64,000 bases of DNA from Sympetrum striolatum. Taxonomy: Eukaryota > Arthropoda > Insecta > Odonata > Libellulidae. Each line of letters begins with the position of its first letter. The first letter of the stretch is position 1. A program made the position numbers and the translations under genes. The notes beneath the pieces are model-generated. The model did not search any database. It saw only the letters and a program-made list of their open reading frames with translations, and was not told where the DNA came from. Positions 34,661 to 47,935 of this stretch are shown piece after piece. The stretch is taken from contig CANPUZ010000035.1 in assembly GCA_947579665.1 (NCBI GenBank), forward strand, positions 372,001-436,000, in the 5' to 3' direction.

Positions 34661-35685
34661 ACAGAACTACGTACATAACATTAATTAATGTATTATTGTA
34701 ATAATTATTGCACTCACATTTGCACAATAACAATGCAGTTACGCGTTCCATTAATGGAAGCCGCAACTGAATGTAAATACAAATTCTGACCGCAAAAAGT
34801 TATTTAAATAGGTTAGTTAAAATTATATTATACCGAATAGACAAGACGATATATCACTCCCACCAGGGGGTACTAATTGCCCTAGTAGCAAGTAATACCT
34901 ATACAATATCCATAAAGATTTATCAATATCCAAACAGTCCACATGTAATGTTGTATAGATATTACATGGATATTAACCCAGTAACCATAGAAAGTTGCAA
35001 TGTAGGAGGGTGAAAGAACCATAGGAAAATATTCTTTTTAGATGCGGTTTGTGGTCCTCTGAAGCGATTGAACACCTTTCTACGGAAAGTGTTTTTTAGA
35101 CACTAAGCCCATTTCTGGACTTAATATTTCAATTGTTTCCGGAGTGGCGATTTAGAAAATACCAAAGGAAATGTGTTTCTAAGCACATTTCGAGATCGTC
35201 TAACATTCCAATTATTCGGTTTGTTCCCTTATAAGATAGAAATGCTGCTAATTTTAAAGGGTCTGATTCCATTATATTATGGAAATAGTCACAAAATACT
35301 CCAAACACCATATTTATATTTTGTGACTCTTTCCCCATTCTCAGCTATTAGCGGAAACTTCAGGATATCCATTATATTAGGCCATATTATTTCAAATATG
35401 ATAATAATATTAGTCAAATTATCTATGTCTTCTGGAATGAATATTGAATATGTTAACTAAACTCCATCCGGCGAAAGAAGTCTCCATGCGAAATTTGATT
35501 TCGAATTTTAAATTCTAAAAATAAATGGTAAAATTGTTTATATATATTTGCAAAGTAAAATTGACATCGTGAAACGGAGGCGGATGTCTCATCAGAATGC
35601 TTTCCGGGCTTTCTATTTCAAATGGAGATTCTCTCCACTGTTCAAAATTCGAATTCAAATTTTGCGGGGAGACACGAAAGGGGGG

Positions 35686-35699
35686 GGGGGGGCACAGCA
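35686..35699. repeat. Poly-G run
   Basis: About 12 consecutive G in AT-rich DNA, inside the candidate element. Confidence 0.8.
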
Positions 35700-36044
35700 A
35701 TTTTCACGATCGAATATACAACGAGGTTTAACGGGTTTAACGGATTCAAAATGTGCATGGTGTGGATATTGGTGTTCTGTGGTGTGGATTGGTATGGATC
35801 ATTGTAGATACGAGTATTTTAATGTGGCTGAACTTCTCCATTCATCGACATACGAGTTGTAAGCGTGCTGCTGAGAACGCAAATTTGGTGAGTAAAACTT
35901 GTAAACGTACTGGTTGTAGACATTTACAAAAACATCCAATGTTAGCAGATTGTCCAATATTATATTTCGCTCGTTTTCTTCAGGTTCGCTTAGAACCTTT
36001 TATCTTCATCGTCATACATTTGTGGATGAAATTCACTCAGAATA

Positions 36045-37612
36045 AATAATAAGAGGAAGCTATTCAGTGAATTGACTAGAAGCGGTCGAAATAAATTATT
36101 AAAAGCTGATTTACAGCAGTGTTTGGAGACTGATGTTGAGTCGTTAGGGTACCCTATCTTTCTCAATGCTAGTGGGTCCAAAAATTGTGTGTTGGAAAGT
36201 GAGGGGCACTCCATTCAAGACAGTGGGGGTGGATCAAAATCAAGAAAGAGAATAATTCTTCCTGTCTTCAGAGAGTGAAGTTGAAGTAAATGGCATTACT
36301 GTAAATGCTAAACATGCAAAGAAGAAATGCTGTGGAAATCTTAGGAGCAATGTAAGAACAGAGGAGAACAGGACCGAGTTGAGTGAGTGTATATCACTAG
36401 TTTGCTGCTATTAAAATAAGAGAGCTATTGATTGACAATTATGTGAGGTTTGATTTATCTCTTTCAGAACTGCAGGAAATATTAAGGACAATTCTCGTTG
36501 TGAAGAGAGCTGTTGTAGACATAGAACAGTGGCTAGATTCAATAGAAGAGAAAGCTAGAATAGCAAAAGGTAACCCAGAACTATGAGGTGGAAGAAAAAT
36601 TTAGTGGATTGGAATTTCCACTGGGAACCCAAGAGGAGTTGGATGCAGCAGAAGAAAAAATGAAAGATGTGGGATTTAGAAAGATGTTGGTAAGATTAAT
36701 GTTCATAAAATAAAGCTAGATAAAATATTAATCAACTGGAAAAGTCTGATCAATGTGTACTTTATCAATTTAATTGCAAGTGTCTGAGTTGCCCTTCATT
36801 AGAGGGAACACAGCTAAGGACATGATTGTACGTATTCTCCGGCATGTCATGGCAGACAACCTGTCTGCCAGTTATGGTTGGATTGGGCATAAAAAGAAAA
36901 AAGTATTCTCTGAACTCAGCTTGAAGACTGCAGTTTTTGGTATGCATTGCTTTAAAATTCATAAGTAGTAAAATAAATTGTATTCCTAGTGCGGAATTAA
37001 AAAAAAAAACTTAAAATTTGAAATCTGTTTGTCTAGTAACTGTCTAAAATTTTTAAGGGTTTACAAATGTAGGGATTTGCGAAACAATTTAGGCATCCAT
37101 GGTGTCTGTGAAAATGTGTACATTTTCATAGTACTAAGAAAACATGCAGAAATTTATTAGAATTAAGTTAGATTGTATGTAATGTGTAGATGAAATACTC
37201 CAGATATTAATGACATTTCAGAAATCACTAATTTATGAAAACTATTGCAGTTATTTTGAGGGTGATTTTTATTTAATATATCAAACTATAGTTATTGTTC
37301 ATAGAAGAATTGGCATTCTGGGTCCCATTGTCACAGCACTTCATTTGTTCTTCACAATGAGTTTACCATTGATATTATTTGAATTACTTCATTTTAGCTT
37401 GTCTTATTCCTAGGGTAAAGACTAATTAAATGGTAATGTGTATGTACTTGCTGTCAATAGCATGTAATGGGATATGTTCTCTTCTTATAGATGCTGTTCC
37501 GCATTCCAAGTGAGATGGTATCTCTTCAAAAGACTTGGAAAATTATGTGAAGGATTGGTTACTAGTGTATTACTGGACAACTTTTTTATACAAACATGAG
37601 CAAAAGGTATGA
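36045..37612 (+). pseudogene. Spliced gene relic with probable DUF4806 domain
   Basis: An upstream open stretch (36045-36275, KRKLFSELTRSGRNKLLKAD) is followed by exon-like segments with splice signals. 36478-36689 follows the acceptor CTCTTTCAG. It encodes a helical/coiled-coil segment (LQEILRTILVVKRAVVDIEQ) and the start of the domain (GLEFPLGTQEELDAAEEKMK), and it has a one-base frameshift near 36580. 36781-36939 continues the domain (AKDMIVRILRHVMADNLSAS and YGWIGHKKKKVFSEL) and ends at a G|GTATGC donor. 37491-37612, after TTCTTATAG, joins in phase (GISSKDLENYVKDWLL) but holds one in-frame TGA. The pattern matches DUF4806 proteins, whose function is unknown. It may be cargo or part of the surrounding transposon. 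Confidence 0.6.
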
Positions 37613-38696
37613 GCAAAATGAGGTAGTGTATGAAGGAAATAATGCAAGAGCATGTATGAAATATTATTTAAATGTTATAAAAGTAAAATATTTGGGATAA
37701 AGAATACCAAAAAGCAAACAATTAAAAATGTCAATTAATAATTAGTGTGAAAAGCAGAAGGCTGAAACCTTGAAGGCCTTATTTCTTCAAGTTGTGGCCT
37801 AATGCCATTGAGGCATGCTGATGAAATACATATTATAATTACCGTGGCACTAAGAGAGTTAACCTGTTGCAATGACTTTCATGCATAGCACTATTTCCAT
37901 TATTCATGACGTAAGTCAGACAATATCTCACCTTCTCATAAAATATTATGGAACAAAAAACTTTTGACGTGGAAATCCAAGTGATTGGAATAAACATCTT
38001 CAATCTTGCAAGTAAATTCAAAATATACCTAGTTCATTTTAAAAAGGAAATGAAAAAAATTCTTGAGTTCTTGTATCTATATTTTTGTTTTCATTCATTT
38101 ATATAATTCTAAATAGCCCTTTTCCGGTCTTTATGAAAATGTTTAAATTATATATAGCAAGTTACAAAATTGAATACCGAAGAAGCAATCTTGAAATATG
38201 CAAAATACACAAATGATTCATTCCAAAGGTTTCCTACATAACAACAATGAATAATAAACCAGTAAGGAAGGTATTTAACATTTTGCCACATTAATCTAAT
38301 GTCAGTTATTTAGCTCTTTTTACTGTGTCTACCTCAAAAGGAATTGCATAAGGGTCAAATAACTCTGTGACTGCTTTTTTATAATATTTCCTTTTACTTC
38401 TATATTGTAGGGCCCAGGAAAATAACCAGTTGCAGTGAGTAAGCTTGGCTGTAAGGCAGACAACTTTGTAAAAATATCGTATGTTTGTAATAGAGGGAAA
38501 ATAAATTTTTTTGAAATGTAAATTTGTTTTTTTTATAATCAGCAGTCACTAGTTAATGCATTCATTCGTCAATGGTTACTACTCCCATCAATTCATCTAT
38601 AGGTGCCATTGGAACTCTTAAGTCCTTCTACCATGGTGATTAAAAACTTTCATTTTTGATCACAATGGCGAGTACCCGCGAAAGTTTTAATGAAGA

Positions 38697-38704
38697 ATCC
38701 TTCC
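38697..38704. repeat. hAT MITE target-site duplication, left copy
   Basis: atccttcc, repeated exactly at 39045-39052. Confidence 0.92.
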
Positions 38705-39044
38705 CAGGGGCGGATCCAGGCACTAGACATCGAGGCACTTGCCTAGGGGCCTCCACCATCTGGGGGCCTCCACCACTTGAGAATTTTTTTTAAATAATAC
38801 GTATTTGTTCTCATGTATAAAAACACAAGGTAGAGTTTCCCCAGTATAGCAAAAAATGCGGCCGTAATTCAAATGTATATACTGAAAAATGAAAAAATGG
38901 CCGTAAAATCAAATGTATATACAGAACTTGTATGTAATTCCATGACCATTTATAATAAATAGGAAATGTTGGATTTCCCCGCCTTTAAGTGGGCCTCCAC
39001 CAGTTATTTGCCTGTGGGCCCTCGCACCCCTTGATCCGCCCCTG
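38705..39044. mobile_element. hAT-type MITE, 340 bp
   Basis: Inverted ends CAGGGGCGGATCCAGG / CCTTGATCCGCCCCTG with a perfect 8-bp duplication (atccttcc). It is related by its termini to the MITE at 30149-30403. It has no coding capacity and so depends on a hAT transposase elsewhere. Confidence 0.92.
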
Positions 39045-39139
39045 ATCCTTCCACCTTGTGAAGGTTGTATTTCATGTGAAGGAATCTTTTTGGTATATAT
39101 TCTTGCAACAAAATGCATGAAATATCATTAATATCTGAT

Positions 39140-39293
39140 ACGGTCATTTAATGGATATCCTGCGGATATCGGATTTTGGGACATATGGATATCCTATGGA
39201 CATCCGCGGGATATTGCCGGTTGCTCATCGGACATCCATGGGACATACGTAACGTCCGTCGGACATCTGTTGGATGTCAATGTGTTCTTTGGA
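39140..39293 (-). repeat. GATATCC/GACATCC motif array, right end
   Basis: Dense GGATATCC, GGACATCC and GGATGTC motifs, the inverted counterpart of 34500-34660. Confidence 0.6.
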
Positions 39294-41429
39294 TCGCTAT
39301 TTGGAACTTGGTACCACAAAAAATTAATCACTACATTGTTTCAATGATTAAATAATAATAACTTTCATATAGAGAGCAATCCTAATGAACAAGTATGCTA
39401 TTAAAAAGTGAAGTCTTAAAAACTTTTAGCTTTTCTTATTTGCATGGATATAAAAGACAACAATAGTGAATATGATCCGATTAATCTAAATGATTGATCC
39501 AAAAAGCAATATAAATTTATCAGCTTAGTTAAGTTAAAAAAAGTTTTGATTACAATAAACTCATTTCGCAAAGGCTGGCAAGGACATGTCTAAAGTTTTT
39601 GTAATGTTTTCGTTAGTAGGATTTTGCAGCAATATTAAATAAGAGAAGATTTTTTAACTAATAATTCTTGAAAATATTTCCATCACACTAGTCTCAAGTT
39701 TCAAATAGAAATTTCAGAATATGACTCTAACTTATCAATAAAGAATGTATGAACTCATCTATGGATATGCCAACAAAGTTTCAAAATTATTGAAATCTAT
39801 CATTAAAAAAAGAATTAAATATCTGGTAAATACAAAACATTTCCTTCAACTGCTCTGTATATCTACTAAAAATAAATTAGCATGGCTGAAAAAGGGGATC
39901 TAATCAGAAACAACCAAAATTGACTGTATTTTTGGAGGCCAATAAATTGAATATGAACTAAAAAAAACTGTAATTACTTTAAAAAAATTATTTCATCACG
40001 CGTGTCAGAAGTTGTCATTTTAAAATTAATCTCATTAAATAATCTTAAGTACAATAAGTTTAGATGAAGAATTCAATTCAACTTGATTGAAAGAGGTAAA
40101 CATGATGAAAAACATTGTTAATACTTGGAGAAATAGTATTGTCTAATACTTGGAGAAAAAAAAAATATTCATTGCAAAGTTAAACAAATTTTGCATTGAA
40201 CCAGAACAAAAAAACATTGAAGATCTGCACCATTGTTGATATATTCAAATGAAAGAGGTTCTGATGTATTATTAGAAATAGTCACACTCTATAAGTTTAA
40301 ATATTAAATTAAAGATTAACATTAAATGCCATAATAACTGAATCAAGAACGACCGTGTTTCCAAAACATCACTCAAAAGATAATAGAAAATATCGAAAGC
40401 CATGAGACAAAATAACATATAACCTACCTAACAAGCTAATGATTTCAACAAGGAGCCACTAATTCATTCTTAAGTTCATCATCATTAACTGTGAATATCG
40501 AAATCTATTTTCAATGTTTAAGAATCAGAATGAACAAACTTAATTACAGATTAGGATCATCAAATCTTAACTTGAAAAATCAAGAAGTTTATAAGAGATA
40601 TTTATTAAGTGAGATAAAAATTAAAAAATATATTTACAATCATTCAATGAGAAGTAGTTTATCTCAATTTAAGATACCCTGTATTTACAAATCTAATTCA
40701 ATAGTAAGAATTTTAAGAAACAATCAAGATACAAAGCTTTCCTTGGGTACTATTTTAACGAATGAGAATTTAACTTAAATTATGTTATGTTCCACCTCAT
40801 TTTCAAGCTTTTGGCTACAAAAACCTTTATTCTTCACTTTACTTAGCATACAAGTACTCAAAATTCACAGATTGTAATCATTAAACTATTTAGCCAGCTA
40901 TTTCAATAAAGATCCTGCAGTTATTATATTTTCGTATGTTTGCAAAGCCAACATCAGAAATATCAATGAACTGCAGCAATGAATGAAGAATGAAATCAAA
41001 GGGTAAACTGATTTTGTTTTTGGTATAAAATTTAAAAAAAGCACAAATACATTAATTTGTCTAACAGTTTTAGATATTTCCTTCCTTGCTACAAAAATTC
41101 CTGAAAAATAAAATTGATTAAGCATCATGTAAGAGCACATCTCCAAGTGGTGATGTGAAAAGAGTTTAAAATGTTTACATTACTGAGTTTAAAATGTTTA
41201 CAGGGCCTAAGTCACGAATTGAAATTCAATACTGAATGAAAAATAGTCAGGCTGATGATATTATCTATTTTTACAGTTTGAAAAGTTACTGCAAGTTTGG
41301 AAAAATTATTAGCATTGGATAGCAGAAAAGAAACTAAGCAGTAGGGCAGTATGTAAATTAAGTAATGTAAGTATGTAATTGTGAATTGGGCAGATGACAG
41401 GATATCAAACACCAATAAACTAAAGAAAT
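39294..41429. other. AT-rich DNA, nothing recognised
   Basis: Short open frames only. Part of 39600-39880 weakly matches 33700-33900. Confidence 0.4.
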
Positions 41430-42470
<1,041 letters not shown>

Positions 42471-43199
42471 GGAAGTTGCGGAGGAACCTTCTGAAATATA
42501 TAACAAAGAGCACTTCATATAGGATTTAAAGATGAGACCAATTCACAAATAAATATGAGGATGAGATAAAACTAAATTTCTATACAAGAACATTTTCGCG
42601 GCTGAAGAAGATCCAAAGAATAGATCTGCTGGTAACGAAAAGTTTAACTGAATTGAAGGCGTCATAGAAAGAATCTTTTCAAACATTGAAAACAATGGCT
42701 TAGAGATGTGTTTTCACAAAGAAAATAAAAAGCACCATCTTCTAAAGTTTTCAATAAGGAAACAATGACTTACAGTTGTATGTTGTTTGCCAGCATGCAG
42801 ACTTTGTACTGCTAACCACTCACTTCACACAAAACACACAAGAATAAACTTCACTTCAAGACACAATGAAGAAATTACGTTAAATCCCTAGTTAATTCAA
42901 ACCAAAAGGAATTCACAGTTTTCGTTCACCGCAAATAATGGCTAAGATTCACAAAACAGGAGCTGAGGCACGATGGGCTGAAGTATGAGGAAGAAACCTT
43001 TTCTTTCTTAAACACTTCTCAATATCTTCACAGATGAATGACGCAACATGCAACTATCAGTGGCCTTCCTCTGACTCGTACATAAACTGTTAAAAAATAA
43101 AAGGAATTCTTCGTAAATAAAGTTGAAATACAGATGCATTAATTAAATATACTTTACCAAACCTCTATTTTTTATAGTTACTTTAACCAGGTTCGCTTA
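42471..43199. other. Unrecognised DNA
   Basis: No element end or domain seen. Confidence 0.4.
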
Positions 43200-45654
43200 A
43201 ACAAAACGAAATCCTATCTTACAACTCACTTTAAAGAAAAAGCTTTCGGAACGGTGGGACTACGCGTGGTTAACATAGTTTTATTCCATTCGTTTTAGCG
43301 ATTTATAATTCAAATATTTCTCTTAATTGAGAATGATTCCTCCAAGAAGTACTACGCCATTCATTAGCATACTATTTATTTGCAGATATTAATTTATGAC
43401 CATTAAGAAAATGATTTTTCATGCCTTGGTAGGATTTGGCCATTACACGAAGGAAATGTGCAGAGGGGGAAGGCGGGGTTCCGGTACACTTGTCCTCACG
43501 TCACAGCGAAGCACGTATTCCATGAGGAAGCGGAGGACGGCTGAGGGCTCTCCCCTGCAACCCCTAACTCCCGAGGAATAAATGAGGGGAAGAGGTACCG
43601 GAATCAAATAGAGAAACTTCGCCCAATTGGAATGCTCTTCGCGGTTGCGTTAGGTCACGGCAGTTCTCAGATAGGATGTTTCCATAACTGCGCAACGTCT
43701 TCTGATTGATATTGACTTTCACTATTGATTAAAATAAAAGAATGTACTTTTTACAGGTTCAATATTCACAGGGATTTTAGAGGAATGATATAATTTGAGT
43801 AACATTAATGCATTTGAGTAATAGAGACTTTTTCTTACTCAATGCAACGCTACAATAATGAATGAATTTTTCCTAAATATCTGTCATCCGCGGCTCTAAA
43901 TTGCGAATTCAATCATTCTACAAATATCTTATAAATACTATAAAATAAAGCTCCCATCTGACAAGGAATAAGATGGGAATAAGGATGGAAAAGATTTATA
44001 AACCCCCAACGTGAGGTAAGGATTTGAAGGATTGTCATTACTTTACGTATCCTCCCCAAACGCAGAGAAGAGCCACGGAAGTTGAAGGATGGTTGGCCGG
44101 CTTCGCGGCGTTGCTAAATCTCCCGTCGAATTTATTTTTCATTCATGCCGCTTTTTTCGCAAACCTCAACGGCGAAAGTCTTTTTGCCAACTACTGTATG
44201 GTTGTTATAAAGAATTATAGGTTATTCTTTCTCGATACTGTATTTCGAATCCACTAACTCAGACTGTGAGGGAGTTGGATTATATAACGCGGAAGAATAC
44301 TTTTCGGTGTGATCATATGATTCTTATATTCCCAATGCCATTTCTATCACTTCTTCGTAATTTACCTCTCGCTTTATGTATTCTACCTTTGCACTTGTCT
44401 TCTCCTCTGTCTTTTCCTTTTCTTTCTACTCTCAATTACTTTCTTTAGCACTGCCTCTCCTCTCAATATTTGATCCACCCACATGATATTGAATCGCAGT
44501 CAATCAGCTAAATTCAAATAGTATAACAAATACGCCTAGAAATGAAGAGAAAATCACCTTAGTTATTTGACCTTTTAATGTATACCTTCACGTCTTTTGA
44601 GGGTAGAGGAACTCAGTTTTGGAAATGGCTTTAAAAAAGAGCATTTTCCTCCAGGAAAGTGGAGCTAAGTGGAGTTTGAGGGGGCGAGGCTGCGCGAGGT
44701 AGCGGTGGGCTTGGGAATAAACACATAAGTCTTCACCTTCGGGAACATCGAATAACTAGGAAAAAAGGTGCGAATTCTTCGTACATAAATCGGAATTGAA
44801 GTGATGAGGAATTAAAGGTTTATTGTGATTGCCTTCAGGAAATGGCAAGCTCTTAGGGTTCGAATATGAACTGATAGGAATGATGAAATCCATGAAATTT
44901 TAAAGTTAGACGGTTTGTTTAGTAAACTGAGCTGAGACATGTGGAAATTAAAGGGAATTTATGTTTTGGCAACTTTTATCAGAATAATATACTATTTATT
45001 CCTTCGGTACCACCTACTTGTATCTCAAATAAAATTTATCACTGAAACTTCATCCCTTGCGATGCATTACCAAACATTCGCACTCCGTTCATGTATGCGT
45101 ATAGAGGATTATAAAAAGTTTCGTAAGGAGCTCTTAAAGAGCAGGCGATTATCTCAATTCTTACTTTACCCCACCTTATACTGGAACTGAATATTCTAAG
45201 AGGAAATATTGGTGGAGCATTAAGACGAGGTTAATACAGCGGGAGCCGGTTTACCGCGGAAGACGAAAGGTTGGGAAGGAATGCCAGTCTTAACGACCGG
45301 TGGAGTGCCTAACAATATAGTAAGTCAAATTCGAATTGTTCCTACATAAATCAGAATTGAAAGGGGTGACTAATGAAGAATTAAACGCTTCTCTTGACTT
45401 CCTGTCAGGAGAATGAAACTCAGTTACACTCAGTAAATTCTACGTAGTTTCTACTCGTGAACGAATAAGGTTTTTATAATGACTCAGGATTATTATCAAA
45501 ATTCATCTTCATTGTATGGGTGAAAAACTATGAAACATGCTGCAGAATGAAATAAAATCCTTAATTACTAATCATTGACTTCTGAAAGTTCACCGGGTAT
45601 GAAAATGAACACGAAGAAACGATAACAATAAAAAACATTTGAAACTTAATCGGC
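43200..45654. repeat. Diverged local repeat, copy 1
   Basis: Several ordered blocks recur in 49216-50700, for example 'gatttggc.gtt/catt' near 43433 against 49957, and 'tatttgacc.tttaatgt' near 44566 against 50090. This looks like one old repeat family or duplicated segment into which the LINE at 45655-49215 inserted. A GC-rich patch (43455-43600) and a short LINE fragment (44295-44500) lie within it. No gene is recognised. Confidence 0.5.
44295..44500 (-). pseudogene. Short fragment of the L-A LINE C-terminus
   Basis: On the minus strand it runs 'gtgggtggatcaaatattga', then a lysine/arginine-rich segment, then 'gtgatagaaatggcattggg'. It follows the same order as 21740-21890 of the minus-strand LINE. 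Low identity; only the basic C-terminal region is present. Confidence 0.45.
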
Positions 45655-46787
45655 CGGAGTGAATTGAATCAGATTATTTTCTGGCTAACAGACGATATTA
45701 ATGACTACGAAGTATTTCCTAAAGATTTTAAGATTTATCGAAAGGACCGTCAGGATAAAGTGGGTGGAGGAGTATTTATAGCGGTTAAAAGTTCTTTACG
45801 GAGTAATTCACATACGTATCCCAACAGTTGCATCGAGAGCGTATGGTGTACCATTAGTCAGCCAAATAAACCCAATCTACATGTATGTGCTTTTTACCGG
45901 CCTCCCAACTCTTCGCGTCATGTTTTGCGTAACATAAACGATGAAATAAATTTTTACTCGCGTAAAAACAACAATAGCATAATGATAATTGGAGGAGATT
46001 TTAATCTTACAGACATCGATTGGCAAAAGCACGTAGTCAAGAAAAGAGCTCGGGACAATGACTCCTGTAGGACCCTGTTAAATCTAATACAAAAAAATTC
46101 ATTACACCAGATAGTCAAAGAGTCTACCAGGGAAATAAGCATTTTAGATCTTTTTCTTACGAATACCCCCGAACGAGTATCTAACACATCTGTTTGCGAT
46201 GGAATATCCGATCACAAAGCCATAATTATAGATTTCGACCTTAACTTGGTAAGGCACAGAAAACCTAAGCGCAGAGTTTATCTTTACCCGCGAGCCGATT
46301 TCGAAGGATATCGTAGTAAACTCATGTGCGATTTTCCGAAGTATGAAAAGCGCGCGATATATTTAAATAACGAGGACACGTGGAACCTCTTTGTAAGAAC
46401 AATGCGTGACCTAATGGATACATTTGTACCCTCGAAACTTTCAAATCAAATTAATGAACCTAGATGGTATAATAAGGAGACTAGGAGAGCACTAAAGAAA
46501 CAGAGGCGTTTGCATTCCAAATTAAAAGCCGCTGCGAGGCAACCGAACAGTATCAACACAGATCAAGTAAAGAGCGAACATAAGGAAGCAAAGTCGGAAA
46601 CTAAACGAATTATGCGAGATGCCCTCCGTCAATATAAAAAGAAGATTTTATGCGAACACTTGGAAGAGGACCCAAAAGCGTTTTGGTCGTACCTTCGTGA
46701 GGTCCAAGGTAAAGAGCAAACTGTTGGTTCATTAAAGGATACTAGCGGTAATATAGTAAACGATGCTAAAGGCAAATCTTAAATATC
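45655..46787 (+). pseudogene. CR1/jockey-like LINE: APE endonuclease part
   Basis: An open frame begins inside the endonuclease (WLTDDIND matches the usual 'ETWL' region), so the 5' end is truncated. Conserved blocks follow: GGGVFIAV, CAFYRPPNSS, the catalytic GGDFNLTDIDW, ILDLFLTN and the terminal SDHKAI. A basic linker leads to the RT (QYKKKIL, FWSYLREVQG). The frame stops at 46782 and continues in another frame from 46788, a one-base frameshift. The intact protein would nick target DNA and prime reverse transcription. Confidence 0.9.
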
Positions 46788-47120
46788 TTGAATAATTTTT
46801 TTCGAAGCGTTTTCACGTCTGACGATGCATCAAATACTCTCCCGAATGTTGATAAACCTGAATCGATGTCGAAAATCACCTTCAGAGAAGACGGCATCAT
46901 TAAACTATTGCAACAGATTAAACCGAATAAAGCTCCGGGTCCTGAAGACATACCGGCTCGAGTGTTCAAGGAAGTTGCGGAGAGCGTAGCACCTTTTCTT
47001 AAAGTTATATTTGACAAGAGTATGAGCGAAGGAAAGGTTCCGAAGGATTGGAAAATTGCGAATGTCACGCCAATATTTAAAAGCGGCTCTAACGACGATC
47101 TAGCTAATTACAGGCTAATC
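46788..47120 (+). pseudogene. Same LINE: RT N-terminal part
   Basis: Contains the RT 0/1 blocks NKAPGPEDIPARVFKEV and PKDWKIANVTPIFKSGSNDD and reaches LANYR, where a reverse-oriented LINE cuts the frame at about 47121. Confidence 0.9.
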
Positions 47121-47925
47121 TTACATTTACGTTTACATTTAAACCCTGCAATCCGCCAGTGGCGCGTGGCAGGGGGTGTAAGACACCAAAATACCTATCT
47201 AATCTGGAGAGCTATTTGCTTCTCTAATACTACGCGGAAAAAATGACCAAAAGCTATCCGTCCTGGCAACTACTTCCCTGTATCGCTTTTTTGTTTTCTC
47301 TCGAAGGTCGCGTAGGTATATAACTGGGATGACAATATCTGTTATCTCCTCCCCGAAATCGGTAGAGATAAATTTATCAAAAAGCTTCCGTCGATATTCA
47401 CGTCTTCTATCACTAAGAGAGTTCCAACCGAGGGATCCTAACATAGCCGAAACACTGCTGTCGAATCTGAAATCTCCCTTGACGAACCTTGCTGCTCTAC
47501 GTTGAACCATCTCGAGATCGGAAATTAATCCTACTTCATGAGGATCCCAAACCGCACAGCAATACTCAAGTAGAGGTCGAATTAGGGAAAAGTATGCTAT
47601 TTCTTTTACTCTCGGTGAACATCCCCTAAGGATTCTGCTGGCTAACCTTTGCATTCTATTCGCCTTTCCTACTACGCCTCGAATATGCTCTTTGAAGGAA
47701 ATATCACTGCTGAGCGTAATTCCTAGATATTTATGATGCATCACGAGCTCCAAGGGATTTCCTGAAATTCTGTACGGTACGCAGGTAACGTTAGTGGATC
47801 GCGTGAAAGTCATGGTAACGCACTTCTTTACATTCAGCTCGAGCTGCCAATCACTACACCAACCCGAAATCATATTCAGATCGTTCTGCAAACTACCAAT
47901 GTCATCTTCAGTTACGATCTCCCTT
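47121..47925 (-). mobile_element. Nested 5'-truncated LINE, reverse orientation
   Basis: A 230-codon open frame (47891-47199) encodes the RT thumb and C-terminal region of a related element: DWQLELNVKKC, YLGITLSSDISF, PLLEYCCAVWDP, LEMVQRRAARFVKGDF and FFPRSIREAN. The 3' untranslated part holds a GC-rich segment ending in a (TTTACATTTACG)-type microsatellite tail at 47121-47145. The element has no poly(A), like CR1/L2-type LINEs. Its 5' end is cut at about 47925. The host RT resumes at about 47936 (TSLSGKIMEHI). A clear target duplication could not be fixed. Confidence 0.88.
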
Positions 47926-47935
47926 TACTTTACGA

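Larger units (their letters stand above)
34500..39293. mobile_element. Unclassified transposon candidate with GATATCC-array ends
   Basis: The first ~160 bp (34500-34660) and last ~155 bp (39140-39293) are dense in GGATATCC / GGACATCC-type motifs and are inverted relatives. The left end reads CGCCCAGACAACACCGGATATCC-like and the complement of the right end CGATCCAAAGAACACATTGACATCC-like. The interior holds a spliced gene relic with a probable DUF4806 domain and a later hAT MITE. I could not fix a target duplication (TCG is possible), so the element call is inferred from structure. Confidence 0.5.

Noticed and set aside
38880..39118. Minus-strand open frame of 69 codons
   Set aside because: Spans the end of the hAT MITE and is not conserved with the related MITE.
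40491..40778. 95-codon open frame
   Set aside because: Lysine/asparagine-rich composition is expected from AT-rich DNA; no domain or neighbouring splice signals are seen.
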